The notes: generated from the sequence alone by a model not told the origin. Shown: positions 43,747-52,887, counted from the stretch's first letter. The stretch is DNA of 64,000 nt from an uncultured Oscillospiraceae bacterium (GCA_934466475.1 CAKSLI010000002.1:62001-126000); one strand, 5' to 3'. Translations and numbers: made by a program.

Positions 43747-44931
43747 TCAGCCGTTTTCAGCCAGTCTGCGCATCATTTCAAGGCACATTCTGCCATTGTG
43801 GTAGGGGCACTTCCACGGATCAACCACCGGCTTGAACTCAGCGAACTTCCAGTTGTCGTCAACCTGGGAGTGCCACTCGCCGCCAGGACGCTTGTCAACG
43901 ATGTGCTCCTGAATGAAGTTCCACACATTGGAGGATATCTCGAAATACTCAGCGCCGCCGTAGTGCTTCTGATAACCGTTCATAAAGCCGATGACCGCCT
44001 CAGCCTGTACCCACCAGATACGCCATGTGTTTATCTTGTCCTTGTCACGCTCGTTGAGCAGCGACCCGGAAGCCTTGTCGTATGCGATGTTCGCAATGTT
44101 CCTTACGATAGCGCGGTTCATCTCGGCAAACTTTGCGGTGAGCTCCGGCTCGCCAATGACCTCGCAGGCGCGGTCGATGAGCCATGTAGCCTCGATATCA
44201 TGTCCATAGGAGTGGATATCGCCGATAACGTTCATGTTCTTGTCGAAGAATACCAGCAGCTTGCTTCCCGCCTTGTCGTATATCTTGTCGTAGGTCAGGT
44301 CAAGCTGGAACTTCAGCCTTTCAAGTACCTTGGGATTGTGGTCGGCAAGGTAAAGCTCAGTGTAAGCCTCCATCATGTGGAGAGTGGTGTTCATGGTCTT
44401 GTCAGCCATAAGTCCGTTCTCGGAAAGCTCATCGTTTGCAAGCTCTGTCTTCCAGTCGCGGGACATCTTTTCAAGGTAAGCGACATCATCGGTAGAATTT
44501 TTCTCTACCAGGTCCATTACCTTGTATGCAAGCTCAAGAGCATTCCTGTCGCCGCTCGCGCGGTAGTAGCTGGAAAGCGCATAGATAAAGAACGCCTGGC
44601 AGTAGGTGTGCTTGATGTCCTCTTTTACGGTGCCGTCATAGTTCATGCTCCAGTAAACGCCGCCGTATTCCTTGTCAACGCACTTTTCGGTCAGGAATTC
44701 ATACGCGTGCTTTGCATTGTCCAGCAGTGCAGGATCCTTAAGCTCCATATATGCGTTGGAATAGAACCACAGAATACGGGAGTGCAGGATAACGCCCTTT
44801 TCGCCCTTCTTGTCAACGTTCAGCGCACTGTCCATGAAGCCTGTAAAGCCTCCGTTCTCATCATCGCGGAGCTTGTTCCAGAAAGGGATTATATCGCCGG
44901 TGAGTTCTTTTACAAATTCTTCTCTTTTCAT
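43747..44931 (-). CDS. Cellobiose 2-epimerase (AGE family)
   Basis: 394 residues, cytoplasmic (alpha/alpha)6-barrel. It converts cellobiose to 4-O-glucosyl-mannose (and lactose to epilactose). Segments KGVILHSRILWFYSNAYM, LDNAKHAYEFL, HTYCQAFFIYALSSYYRASGD (in part), VGDIHSYGHDIEATWL-like GDIHSYGHDIEATW, VQAEAVIGF and GPWKCPYHNGRMC-like WKCPYHNGRMC match the Ruminococcus albus enzyme as I remember it, including the three catalytic-type His (in HSYGHD, HTY and YHN). ATG 44931 is chosen for AGAGG 7 bp upstream and for family length; a longer frame is rejected. No mannosylglucose phosphorylase lies nearby. Confidence 0.9.
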   Translation of the reverse strand: MKREEFVKELTGDIIPFWNKLRDDENGGFTGFMDSALNVDKKGEKGVILHSRILWFYSNAYMELKDPALLDNAKHAYEFLTEKCVDKEYGGVYWSMNYDGTVKEDIKHTYCQAFFIYALSSYYRASGDRNALELAYKVMDLVEKNSTDDVAYLEKMSRDWKTELANDELSENGLMADKTMNTTLHMMEAYTELYLADHNPKVLERLKFQLDLTYDKIYDKAGSKLLVFFDKNMNVIGDIHSYGHDIEATWLIDRACEVIGEPELTAKFAEMNRAIVRNIANIAYDKASGSLLNERDKDKINTWRIWWVQAEAVIGFMNGYQKHYGGAEYFEISSNVWNFIQEHIVDKRPGGEWHSQVDDNWKFAEFKPVVDPWKCPYHNGRMCLEMMRRLAENG

Positions 44932-45009
44932 TTGTTCAAACCTCTTAGAAATGTGTTTTTGAATCTTCTGCTCCTGAAATCGAAGCGAGAAGTGCCTGGA
45001 TGCTAGGAA

Positions 45010-45048
45010 CGATGACATAGGCTAGGCTGAAGCCTGCCTATGTCATCG
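45010..45048. other. Long perfect palindrome between secA and epimerase
   Basis: CGATGACATAGGC is repeated inverted (GCCTATGTCATCG) around an inner AGGCT-GA-AGCCT. There is no T-run on either side, so it is not a standard terminator; it may be an mRNA 3'-end stabiliser for secA or a mobile palindromic unit. Confidence 0.6.
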
Positions 45049-45082
45049 TGACGACGCAGACATGCGCTTATCGCTTCAATTT

Positions 45083-47809
45083 TTATTCATCTTTGCCACA
45101 GCAGTTCTTATACTTTTTGCCGCTTCCGCAGGGGCAGGGGTCGTTTCTGCCAATCTTCTGACCGTTGTTCTTGAACGGGGTCTTGGAGCCTGCATTCGGT
45201 GCGTCAGGTTGGAGCACCTGCTCACGCTGGAGCGGGCGCTGTATCCTTACCGGAACGGTGAGCACCATTCTTACGGTCTCCTCGCGGATAGCCGCGATCA
45301 TCTCGTCAAACATTGCGAAGCCCTCGAAACGGTACTCTACGACAGGATCCTTCTGACCGTAGCTTCTGAGGTAAATGCCGCGCTTGAGCTCTTCCATAGC
45401 GTCGATGTGATCCATCCAATGGCGGTCTACCGTCTTGAGCAGGCAGATACGCTCTACCTCGCGCATGGTCTCGGAGCCCATGTCAGCCTCTCTGGTCTGA
45501 TAGATGAGGTTTCCTCTGTCCTTGATGAAGTTCACAATGTCCTTCTTTTCAAGGGTGTTCAGTTCCTCGGTGGTGTAGCGCAGATCGCTGTCCATAAGGT
45601 ACAGGTTCAGGAAATGCGCGCGCAGACCGTCAAGGTTCCAGTTCTCTGCAACAGGGTCGGAGCAGTACATGTCAACTGTCTCCTCAATGGATTTCTCCAT
45701 CATGTCGTGGATATTCTTGCTTACATCCTCGCCGTCAAGCACCTTGGTGCGCTGTGAGTATATTGTCATACGCTGCTGCGACATAACGTCGTCGAAGTCC
45801 AGGACGTTCTTTCTGATAGAGAAGTTTCTGCCCTCGATCTTCTTCTGCGCGGACTCGATAGCGCTGGAAAGGAAGGAAGCCTCGATAGGCTGATCCTCGT
45901 CAAAATTCATGCTCTCCATGAACTTCTGGACTCTGTCGCCACCGAACAGACGCATGAGGTCGTCCTCCAGAGAAATGTAGAAGCGGCTCTCGCCCGGGTC
46001 GCCCTGACGTCCTGCACGTCCGCGGAGCTGGTTGTCGATACGGCGGGATTCGTGGCGCTCGGTACCGATAATGAACAGACCGCCGACAGCGCGTACCTCC
46101 TCTGCTTCGGGAGCTATCTCCGCGTCGTACTTCTTCATGAGGTCCTGATACTTCTTTCTTGCCTCGAGTATCTCCTCGTTGTCGGTCTCAGCGTAGCCGG
46201 TAGCCTCCTGAATGAGCTCCTCAGGGTACTCCTGCTTTCTCATCTCGTGTATAGCAAGGAACTCAGAGTTACCGCCGAGCTTGATATCCGTACCGCGTCC
46301 CGCCATGTTGGTGGCGATGGTAACGGCGCCCTTCTTGCCCGCCTGGGCTACTATCTCCGCTTCCTTCTCGTGGTTCTTCGCGTTGAGCACCTGGTGCTTG
46401 ATTCCGCGAGCCTTGAGCAGCTTGGAAACCAGCTCGGACTTCTCAATGGTTACAGTACCAACGAGAACCGGCTGACCCTTCTTGTGGCATTCCTCCACCT
46501 GGTCGCAGACTGCCTTGAACTTTCCGCGCTCGTTCTTGTAGATCTGGTCGTGGTTGTCGATTCTGATGACCGGCTTGTTGGTCGGTATCTCGATAACGTC
46601 AAGGCTGTAAATCTGGCGGAACTCAGATTCCTCAGTCATAGCCGTACCGGTCATACCGGACAGCTTGTCATACAGGCGGAAGAAGTTCTGGAATGTAATG
46701 GTCGCAAGGGTCTTGCTCTCGCGGTTTACCTTTACTCCCTCCTTTGCCTCGATTGCCTGGTGGAGTCCGTCATTGTAGCGGCGTCCGAACATAAGTCGTC
46801 CGGTGAACTCGTCAACGATAACGATCTCGCCGTCCTTGATAACGTAGTCAACGTCCAGCTTCATTATACCGTTTGCGCGGATAGCCTGATTTATATGGTG
46901 GAGAAGCGTGGTGTTCTCGGGATCCATGAGGTTCTCAACGCCAAAGTACTTCTCAGCCTTTGCAACGCCGTTCGGCAGGAGGTTGCAGGTCTTTGCCTTT
47001 TCGTCGATGAGGTAGTCTCCGTCAAAGTTGCCCTCGTAGTCCTCCTTGTCGTCCAGCTCCGCTATCTTGTTCATGGTGAGGGTCTTGGCGAACTTGTCAG
47101 CCTTTTCGTACAGGTCGGTGGACTTGTCGCCGCGGCCGGAAATGATAAGCGGAGTTCTCGCCTCGTCTATGAGGATAGAGTCAACCTCGTCCACAATGGC
47201 AAAGTTAGGCGCACGCTGAACCTTATCCTTCTTGTAAATGCACATATTATCGCGCAGGTAGTCGAATCCGAGCTCGTTGTTTGTCGCGTATGTTATATCG
47301 CAGGCATAGGCAGCACGGCGCGCGTCGTTGTCCATATCGTGGGAGATAAGTCCTACGGTAAGACCGAGATATCTGTGCACCTTTGCCATAAGCTCGCTGT
47401 CGCGCTTTGCGAGGTAGTCGTTAACGGTAACGATGTGAACGCCCTTTCCGGTCAGACCGTTCAGATAGGACGGCAGAGCCGCAACGAAAGTCTTACCTTC
47501 ACCTGTCTTCATCTCTGCGATACGTCCCTGGTGGAGAACGATGCCGCCGATGATCTGTACAGGATAATGGCGTATGCCGATAACTCTCGTGGAAGCCTCA
47601 CGGCAGACCGCGAAAGCGTCCGGCAGTATCTGGTCAAGCGTTTCACCGGAAGCCAGCCTGTCTTTGAGTATGCCCGTCTGAGCCTTGAGCTCCTGCTCGC
47701 TCATGGCGGAATACTTGTCCGCGAGGTCAAGCACAGCCTGCTTTATCGGTTCGATACGCCTGAGCTCCTTGGTGGAGTAGGTGCCGAACAAAGATTTGAA
47801 TAAACCCAT
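45083..47809 (-). CDS. secA: Preprotein translocase ATPase SecA
   Basis: 908 residues. The motor that pushes unfolded preproteins through SecYEG. DEAD-type motor with Walker [10 protein letters not shown], Walker [23 protein letters not shown] and [14 protein letters not shown]-terminal zinc-binding tail [14 protein letters not shown] that contacts SecB or the ribosome. A remnant of a family 1 element lies in its mRNA leader. Confidence 0.97.
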   Translation of the reverse strand: MGLFKSLFGTYSTKELRRIEPIKQAVLDLADKYSAMSEQELKAQTGILKDRLASGETLDQILPDAFAVCREASTRVIGIRHYPVQIIGGIVLHQGRIAEMKTGEGKTFVAALPSYLNGLTGKGVHIVTVNDYLAKRDSELMAKVHRYLGLTVGLISHDMDNDARRAAYACDITYATNNELGFDYLRDNMCIYKKDKVQRAPNFAIVDEVDSILIDEARTPLIISGRGDKSTDLYEKADKFAKTLTMNKIAELDDKEDYEGNFDGDYLIDEKAKTCNLLPNGVAKAEKYFGVENLMDPENTTLLHHINQAIRANGIMKLDVDYVIKDGEIVIVDEFTGRLMFGRRYNDGLHQAIEAKEGVKVNRESKTLATITFQNFFRLYDKLSGMTGTAMTEESEFRQIYSLDVIEIPTNKPVIRIDNHDQIYKNERGKFKAVCDQVEECHKKGQPVLVGTVTIEKSELVSKLLKARGIKHQVLNAKNHEKEAEIVAQAGKKGAVTIATNMAGRGTDIKLGGNSEFLAIHEMRKQEYPEELIQEATGYAETDNEEILEARKKYQDLMKKYDAEIAPEAEEVRAVGGLFIIGTERHESRRIDNQLRGRAGRQGDPGESRFYISLEDDLMRLFGGDRVQKFMESMNFDEDQPIEASFLSSAIESAQKKIEGRNFSIRKNVLDFDDVMSQQRMTIYSQRTKVLDGEDVSKNIHDMMEKSIEETVDMYCSDPVAENWNLDGLRAHFLNLYLMDSDLRYTTEELNTLEKKDIVNFIKDRGNLIYQTREADMGSETMREVERICLLKTVDRHWMDHIDAMEELKRGIYLRSYGQKDPVVEYRFEGFAMFDEMIAAIREETVRMVLTVPVRIQRPLQREQVLQPDAPNAGSKTPFKNNGQKIGRNDPCPCGSGKKYKNCCGKDE

Positions 47810-47850
47810 TTTATTTTATTTCCCTTTCTGTATAAGAAGTTCAAGGTAAA

Positions 47851-47892
47851 GGTCACCTCTAAAACTCTCCTTTACGGCTTTTAGAGGTTCCC
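47851..47892. mobile_element. Family 1 remnant or minimal element, 42 bp, in the secA leader
   Basis: GGTCACCTCTAAAA and TTTTAGAGGTTCCC, inverted, with a 14-nt spacer. Flanks TAAA and TGAA are a decayed 4-bp duplication. It lies between the secA promoter and its start. Confidence 0.7.
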
Positions 47893-47914
47893 TGAATATA
47901 AAAACTCATATTAT

Positions 47915-47943
47915 ATTATACTCTTAACCAGGCTTTTTGTCAA
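47915..47943 (-). promoter_or_regulatory. secA promoter
   Basis: Minus strand TTGACA (47938-47943), 17-bp spacer, TATAAT (47915-47920). Leader of about 100 nt including the inverted repeat. Confidence 0.82.
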
Positions 47944-48025
47944 CCGTTATCCCATATTTTCACGGAGATTTTAAAATCGCCCCGCAATCCAGGGATTCCT
48001 GAACGGCAGGGCGCGCAGTATTCTG

Positions 48026-48448
48026 TCAGCAGCCGGGGACCTCGTTCTCCCAGCCGAGCATATCCGCGAGAGTTATGCGGTCTACCACTCCGTTAACGGC
48101 GTTGTTTATCTCCTCGTACAGCCGCACGGTGACACACTGTCCGCGCTTTTCGCAGGGATTCCCCGCGTCAAGGCAGGAGACCGGAGCCAGGCTTCCCTCG
48201 GAAAGCCGCAGTATCTCGCCGACCGTGTATTCCTCCGGCGGTCTCGTAAGGAGATACCCTCCCTGGGAGCCGCGGACGCTGCGCACGAATCCCGCCTTGT
48301 TCAGCACCGCGACTATCTGTTCCATATACTTCACGGAAACGCCGCTGCGCGCTGCGGAATCCTTTACCTTGACCGGCTCGCCGCTGTCGTGCCGCGCCAT
48401 GTCAAGCATGAAAAGCAGGGAATACCTGCCCTTTGTCGATATCTTCAT
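48026..48448 (-). CDS. Rrf2-family regulator with three cysteines (IscR-like)
   Basis: 140 residues. Winged helix: MKISTKGRYSLLFMLDMA, then SGVSVKYMEQIVAVLNKAGFVRSVRGSQGGYLL. C92, C99 and C105 (SCLDAGNPCEKRGQC) match the spacing region that holds a [2Fe-2S] cluster in IscR, so iron-sulfur or redox sensing is likely. No isc/suf or cysteine genes are adjacent to show its target. Confidence 0.9.
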   Translation of the reverse strand: MKISTKGRYSLLFMLDMARHDSGEPVKVKDSAARSGVSVKYMEQIVAVLNKAGFVRSVRGSQGGYLLTRPPEEYTVGEILRLSEGSLAPVSCLDAGNPCEKRGQCVTVRLYEEINNAVNGVVDRITLADMLGWENEVPGC

Positions 48449-48525
48449 CGTATCAGCTCCTGTCGAAAAAATCCCGGAATATCCGGGACAAGCCCTGAAT
48501 ATAAATTATAGGAAGAATAACATTA

Positions 48526-48685
48526 GGGAACCTCTAAAAACCGGTTTGAAAAGTGAAAATGGGCAGAGTGCGCCGAATGCTATGAAAGCCGACGAAGTAA
48601 GGCTGTATGCCTTACGAGGAGGTTTGACGAAGCAGGCAGTGTGCTATACACATTTTCACTCAAACAAGGTTTTTAGAGGTGACCA
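48526..48685. mobile_element. Family 1 inverted-repeat element, interior type A (copy 2)
   Basis: 160 bp, termini GGGAACCTCTAAAAACC and GGTTTTTAGAGGTGACC, 4-bp duplication ATTA (48522-48525 and 48686-48689). It differs from copies 1 and 3 at a handful of positions and so looks older. It lies between the divergent Rrf2 and spoIIP genes, ending 27 bp before the spoIIP start. Confidence 0.88.
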
Positions 48686-48711
48686 TTATATATCCCGGAG
48701 GAAAAAACATC

Positions 48712-49956
48712 ATGGAAAAGAAAAAACTGCTCAGTACCGCGGCCGCCGCGCTGTGCCTCGCCTCCGCTGCCGCCGCGGGGACATCCCCGGCAGCCGTACC
48801 CGGAATCGTGTGGGAAGCCGCCCGGCAGACCGCGTTCATTGCGGCGGGCGTTCGCGTTTCTGAAAGCCCCGCGCCGCGCCTGTCGGAACCCTCCCTGCCG
48901 CAGGATCCCGGAACATCAGGACCCGCGCCGGAGCCCACCGCCGAGTGCACCGAAGCTTCCCCGGAGCCCGTATTCTCCGCCGAAACGGAGGAGCCGCAGC
49001 TGTTCACCGTGGAGCTCCCTGAAACAGCGGAAAACATCACCTCGGAAGCCCCTGCCCCCGCCGCCCGCGTCATAACCCAGAACGTTACGGAATTCAACGA
49101 CGGCATAGACCGAACCTCCGCCGGCACGAAAAGCGGCGTGATATACCGGAAGCACTACGGCAACTATCAGGGCGATGACTACATAACCCTTCCCGCCGGG
49201 GGAATGGTCTGGAACTGCACCGCAGACAGCGCTGAAAAGCTGACCGCCGCCGCGGAAGAACTCCCCGACATACAGATACAGCTGAATTCCCCGGAACCGC
49301 AGGTGCTGATCGTGCACACTCACACCACCGAGAGCTACGAGCCGTACCAGCGCAGCTACTACGACAGCAGCTATCCGTTCCGCACACGCGACCCCTCCCG
49401 CAATATGATAAGGGTGGGCGATGAGCTCGCACAGAAGCTCGCAGAGCGTGGAATATCCGTCCTGCACGACGGCACGATACACGATTACCCCGCCTACACC
49501 GGGGCATACGACCGCAGCGAGGTCACTATCCGGGCGGCGCTCGAAAAATACCCCTCGATAAAGGTGGTAATAGACCTGCACCGGGACGCCATCGCCAGCG
49601 CCGACGGCAGCCGCACCGCCCCGGTCGCAGAAATAGACGGCAGGAGCGCCGCACAGTTCATGATAATCTCCGGCTGTGACGACGGGCGCTTCGGCAATAT
49701 GCCGGAATACCTTGAAAATTTCCGGCTCGCCTGCCTTATCCAGCAGTCCGCCGAAAAGCGCTATCCCGGTCTTGCGCGCCCTATCCTGTTCGATTACCGG
49801 AACTACAATCAGCACATCTCGACCGGCTCACTGCTGATAGAAGTCGGCAGCCACGCGAACTCTCTTGACGAAGCCGTGTACACCGGAGAGCTGCTCGGCG
49901 AGTGCCTTTCGGACGCCCTCACGGAGCTCTCACCGGAAAATTCCGATATATCCTGA
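48712..49956 (+). CDS. spoIIP: Stage II sporulation protein P
   Basis: 414 residues: N-terminal hydrophobic segment (about 6-25), a Pro/Glu-rich linker (about 45-140), and the SpoIIP catalytic domain with VLIVHTHTTESYEPY, VVIDLHRDA, NFRLACLIQQSAEKRYPGLARPI (in part) and YNQHISTGSLLIEVGSHANSLDEA. SpoIIP is the amidase/endopeptidase that, with SpoIID and SpoIIM, thins peptidoglycan during forespore engulfment. GGAGG lies 10 bp from the ATG. The 3' end overlaps the convergent HAD gene by 27 bp. Confidence 0.93.
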   Translation: MEKKKLLSTAAAALCLASAAAAGTSPAAVPGIVWEAARQTAFIAAGVRVSESPAPRLSEPSLPQDPGTSGPAPEPTAECTEASPEPVFSAETEEPQLFTVELPETAENITSEAPAPAARVITQNVTEFNDGIDRTSAGTKSGVIYRKHYGNYQGDDYITLPAGGMVWNCTADSAEKLTAAAEELPDIQIQLNSPEPQVLIVHTHTTESYEPYQRSYYDSSYPFRTRDPSRNMIRVGDELAQKLAERGISVLHDGTIHDYPAYTGAYDRSEVTIRAALEKYPSIKVVIDLHRDAIASADGSRTAPVAEIDGRSAAQFMIISGCDDGRFGNMPEYLENFRLACLIQQSAEKRYPGLARPILFDYRNYNQHISTGSLLIEVGSHANSLDEAVYTGELLGECLSDALTELSPENSDIS

Positions 49957-50574
49957 CAGGTCCGGACGGTAGTACGCCGCGGTCTCCCGCAGGAGCTCCT
50001 GCTCCGGCTCGGAGCTGTCGCAGACGGCGGCCGTAATGAATCCGGCGCGTTTTGCGGTAACAACGGCGTGCAGTGAATCCTCAAACACCGCCGTGCGCTC
50101 CGCCGGGGCAAGAGAAGCCGCGAAATAGATATCCGGCTTTTCCTTTCCGCCGTATTCCGCGCAGGTGTATATTCCCGAAAAATACCGCAGTACGCCCAGC
50201 CTTTCAAGCGCCGCAGCTGCAAGCCCTTTTTCCCCGGCAGTGGCGGCGGATATTCCGATCCCGCGCTCTGCGAGAATTTCAAGGAGCTCTGCGGCTCCTG
50301 GCTTCAGCAGGCATTCCTGGCGGTAGAATCCTGATATCATATCGAGTATTCCCTGCTGGATCTCACCGGAAGTCTGTCCCAGAGGGTAGTTGTCCCGGAG
50401 GAATTCGCAGCCCTCCCCAACGCTCATCACCCGGAGGGTCTCAGTCAGACCCGGCGCGGGAGATATTCCGCGGCTGCGGAGGTAGCGCTCCCCGAGCCCG
50501 TCCCAGACCACTGAGGAATCAAGCACTGTGCCGTCAAGGTCGAAAACGGCGGCGGAGATGTTGCGCAGCTCCAT
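49930..50574 (-). CDS. HAD-superfamily phosphatase (beta-phosphoglucomutase/Gph-like)
   Basis: 214 residues. HAD motif I AVFDLDGTVLDSS (nucleophile first Asp), motif II SAATAG, motif III KP and motif IV VFEDSLHAV; an alpha-helical cap sits between motif I and II. The ATG at 50574 overlaps the stop of the upstream lipoprotein (TAATG), so it is coupled to it; a longer frame upstream is rejected as it lies inside the lipoprotein gene. Substrate unknown. Confidence 0.87.
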   Translation of the reverse strand: MELRNISAAVFDLDGTVLDSSVVWDGLGERYLRSRGISPAPGLTETLRVMSVGEGCEFLRDNYPLGQTSGEIQQGILDMISGFYRQECLLKPGAAELLEILAERGIGISAATAGEKGLAAAALERLGVLRYFSGIYTCAEYGGKEKPDIYFAASLAPAERTAVFEDSLHAVVTAKRAGFITAAVCDSSEPEQELLRETAAYYRPDLSGYIGIFR

Positions 50575-51218
50575 TACTTTGCGGTGACAGCGGCGATGAT
50601 ATCGCCGGTCTGCTGCGCGGCTTCCTCGGTGTGGTAATACGCCTGGAGAGAGCACAGCTTTCCGTCCAGCTCAAAAATAAATTCCGTCTGACCCAGGAGC
50701 AGCACTGAAGCCTCCTCGTCCGTGCAGAGCTCATAATGCGACAGATAGCCGGACTTTCCGCCGATTTCTTCCTCGCCAAAGCTGCTGTTGCGCACGGTGA
50801 ATCCGCTCGCCTGGTAGGTGAAGACGGCGGTATCATGGTTATTACGGGCGTAGTCTTCGGCAGTGAGCCGCTCCCCGGTGGTTTCGTCCGTAGTTATCTC
50901 AACGGTCGTGAGCGACATCACCGCGGACTTATCGGAATTAACGGCGTAAAGCAGGCAGGCGGTGCCGTTATCCTCGTAGCTTTTGCGGAGATCGTCCGCA
51001 CTGCCGGATTCCCCGCCGTCCTCAAGGAGCTGCTGGTATACAGAGCTGCCGGTGTAAACCGACCAGTCCTCCCCGAAAGGCACGGACATACCGCAGGAAT
51101 AAACCTCGCTGCCGCTTTCCGTGCGTGATTCCGCGGCGCTCTGCGTGGAATTCCCGGAGCACGCCGCCGCCCCGAGAAATATGATGGCTGCCGCTGCTGC
51201 GGCTAAAAATTTCTTCAT
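50574..51218 (-). CDS. Lipoprotein of unknown function
   Basis: Not recognised. 214 residues with signal MKKFLAAAAAAIIFLGAAAC (Cys 20), then a compact domain containing MSVPFGEDWSVYTGSSVYQ and LLGQTEFIFELDGKLCSLQAYYHTEEAAQQTGD (in part). The repeated aromatic/Gly pattern suggests a small exported beta-rich domain. AGGAG precedes the start. In an operon with the HAD phosphatase. Confidence 0.8.
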   Translation of the reverse strand: MKKFLAAAAAAIIFLGAAACSGNSTQSAAESRTESGSEVYSCGMSVPFGEDWSVYTGSSVYQQLLEDGGESGSADDLRKSYEDNGTACLLYAVNSDKSAVMSLTTVEITTDETTGERLTAEDYARNNHDTAVFTYQASGFTVRNSSFGEEEIGGKSGYLSHYELCTDEEASVLLLGQTEFIFELDGKLCSLQAYYHTEEAAQQTGDIIAAVTAK

Positions 51219-51252
51219 ATTGTTCTCCTGGAATGACTGAATCAACAGCTAC

Positions 51253-51281
51253 ATTATACACCATTTTTATAAGAATTGCAA
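51253..51281 (-). promoter_or_regulatory. Promoter of the lipoprotein-HAD operon
   Basis: Minus strand TTGCAA (51276-51281), 17-bp spacer, TATAAT (51253-51258). Confidence 0.7.
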
Positions 51282-51296
51282 CCAGAAGAAAAAAAT

Positions 51297-51676
51297 GAGC
51301 AGACTCCAGGTCTGTTCATTGCAGCTTGTCGAAAAAATCTAAGGCAATACCGCACAAAGATTGTGCGTGTATTGCGCAGTTAGTATTGCCAATATTACGC
51401 TTCGCTTATTGGCAATACTCGATTTTTCGTCAGATTGTACAATGAGGACGACGCAAGGCTGTCGCCTTGCTAGGACGAATTGTGCAAGATGACGGAAAAG
51501 ATGCAAGCAAGACACGTGCAAAATCCAATAAATGGTCTTTGTGCGGTGTTGCCCTAAATTTGCCCGCGAAGCGGGGGACTTGGGCAAAGCCCAAAGTCCA
51601 GGGATTGTTCGGCGGGAAAGTCACTTTAGCGCCTTTTTCGACGTTCTTTGAGCAGACGCCGGGTCTGCTCATTGCA
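51297..51676. repeat. Composite repeat: duplicated hairpin around a CAGCTTGTCGAAAAA module
   Basis: Two direct copies of a hairpin (GAGCAGAC..GGTCTGTTC at 51297-51318; GAGCAGACGCCGGGTCTGCTC at 51650-51670), each followed by ATTGCA. Between them lies CAGCTTGTCGAAAAAATC, a family 2 element, and AAATTTGCCCGCGAAGCGGG plus further hairpins. The same module without the element occurs at 56154-56195, also between two copies of a hairpin. No gene in this stretch. Confidence 0.65.
51342..51554. mobile_element. Family 2 element, large copy 3 (simplest form)
   Basis: 213 bp between AGGCAATACCGCACAAAGA and TCTTTGTGCGGTGTTGCCC, flanked by TA (51340-51341 and 51555-51556). It contains the internal stem GTATTGCCAATA.../...TATTGGCAATAC and the AAGGCT/AGCCTT-type stem but none of the extra blocks of copies 1 and 2. 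Confidence 0.9.
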
Positions 51677-51696
51677 TTTTACAGTGGAACGGCAGG

Positions 51697-52857
51697 TCAA
51701 TCCGGCGCCTTTTCCGGAGGTATCGCCGCGAAGCTGCGGTCTATGGTCATGACGCATTCGATATCCGGATGAGTACGGCGCATGAAGCGTTCCGTTTCCC
51801 TGCACAGCTCCTTTTCGTCCATCGAGAATCCCGCCGGCACGGCGATGTCGAATATAAGCCTTGTACTGTCGCAGCAGGAAACAACGCGCAGGTCGTGCAC
51901 GGAAAGCCTCCTGTCGATCAGCTGCACGGCGCTCTGGAGCTCTCCGCGCAGGTCGTGCGTGGAGGAATCGTCCGTCAGAACCGGGTCGAAGTGCACCAGC
52001 ATATTCATTCCGTCATTGTTGAGGAAATCGCGCTCTATCTGGTCTATTACCGCATGGCTCTGCATGACGTTGCCCTCTGCCGCCATCTCAACGTGGACTG
52101 TCGCAAATTTTCTGCCATGACCGTAATCATGCACTATCAGGTCATGCGTTCCGAGGACGCCGGGGTATGAAAGTATCTTCCGGCGTATGCTCTCAACCAG
52201 CTCCGGCGAGGGAGCCTTTCCCAGCAGCGGGTCAAGAGTATCGCGGACAAGACCTACTCCGCTGTACAGGATAAAGCAGGCGACTGCGGCAGCCATTATT
52301 CCATCGAGCTCCACCGAGGTAAAGTGCGATATCACGGCGGCTGCAAGGACCGCGGCGGTGGAAATGCAGTCGTTGCGGCTGTCAGCGGCGGAGGCGGCAA
52401 GCGTGCCGGAATCTATTTTTTTCCCGACGCGGGCGTAAAATATCATCATTCCAAGCTTAACGGCTATGGAAGCCGCAAGGACGATCACCGCAGCCGCAGA
52501 AAATTCCACCGGCTGCGGTGTTATCATGCGCTCAATGCCGGTGCGGAGAAGCTCCACGCCGATAACTATGACAAGTATCGCGACAACAAAGCCGGATATA
52601 TATTCATACCGGGCATGGCCATAAGGGTGCTCGGCGTCCGGGCGCTTTTCGGAAAGCCTGAAGCCTATCAGACTTATCACGCTTGAGGAAGCGTCGGACA
52701 GGTTGTTGGCGGCGTCCGCCGTGATGGACATACTCCCGGACAGCAGACCGGTCACAAACTTGCCGACACACAGCAGGACGTTGCAGACTATTCCCACAAG
52801 TCCCGCCCGTTTGCCCGCCTGAGCGCGGCGGTGATTCTTTTCAGCTTCCGTACACAT
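51697..52857 (-). CDS. Cation diffusion facilitator (zinc/iron/manganese efflux)
   Basis: 386 residues: six membrane spans and a C-terminal cytoplasmic domain. Metal-site motifs: DAANNLSDASS (about 48-58), HPYGHARYE and AADSRNDC. The protein exports divalent cations in exchange for protons. The C-terminal 180 residues are longer than in FieF and hold a second metal-binding-like region with several His (HFDPVLTDDSSTHDL). GGGGG precedes the start. Monocistronic; metal specificity not determined. Confidence 0.92.
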   Translation of the reverse strand: MCTEAEKNHRRAQAGKRAGLVGIVCNVLLCVGKFVTGLLSGSMSITADAANNLSDASSSVISLIGFRLSEKRPDAEHPYGHARYEYISGFVVAILVIVIGVELLRTGIERMITPQPVEFSAAAVIVLAASIAVKLGMMIFYARVGKKIDSGTLAASAADSRNDCISTAAVLAAAVISHFTSVELDGIMAAAVACFILYSGVGLVRDTLDPLLGKAPSPELVESIRRKILSYPGVLGTHDLIVHDYGHGRKFATVHVEMAAEGNVMQSHAVIDQIERDFLNNDGMNMLVHFDPVLTDDSSTHDLRGELQSAVQLIDRRLSVHDLRVVSCCDSTRLIFDIAVPAGFSMDEKELCRETERFMRRTHPDIECVMTIDRSFAAIPPEKAPD

Positions 52858-52887
52858 ATTATCGCCCCCATAAAGTGTTTAACAAGA

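Noticed and set aside
44932..45018. N-terminal extension of 29 residues on cellobiose 2-epimerase
   Set aside because: Not present in the family; the inner ATG at 44931 has a ribosome site and gives the usual length. The extension also runs into the palindrome region.
46052..47803. A long open frame (583 codons) on the plus strand opposite secA
   Set aside because: secA on the minus strand has every expected motif; the plus-strand frame is low-complexity Leu/Val-rich, the usual mirror of a coding strand, with no ribosome site.
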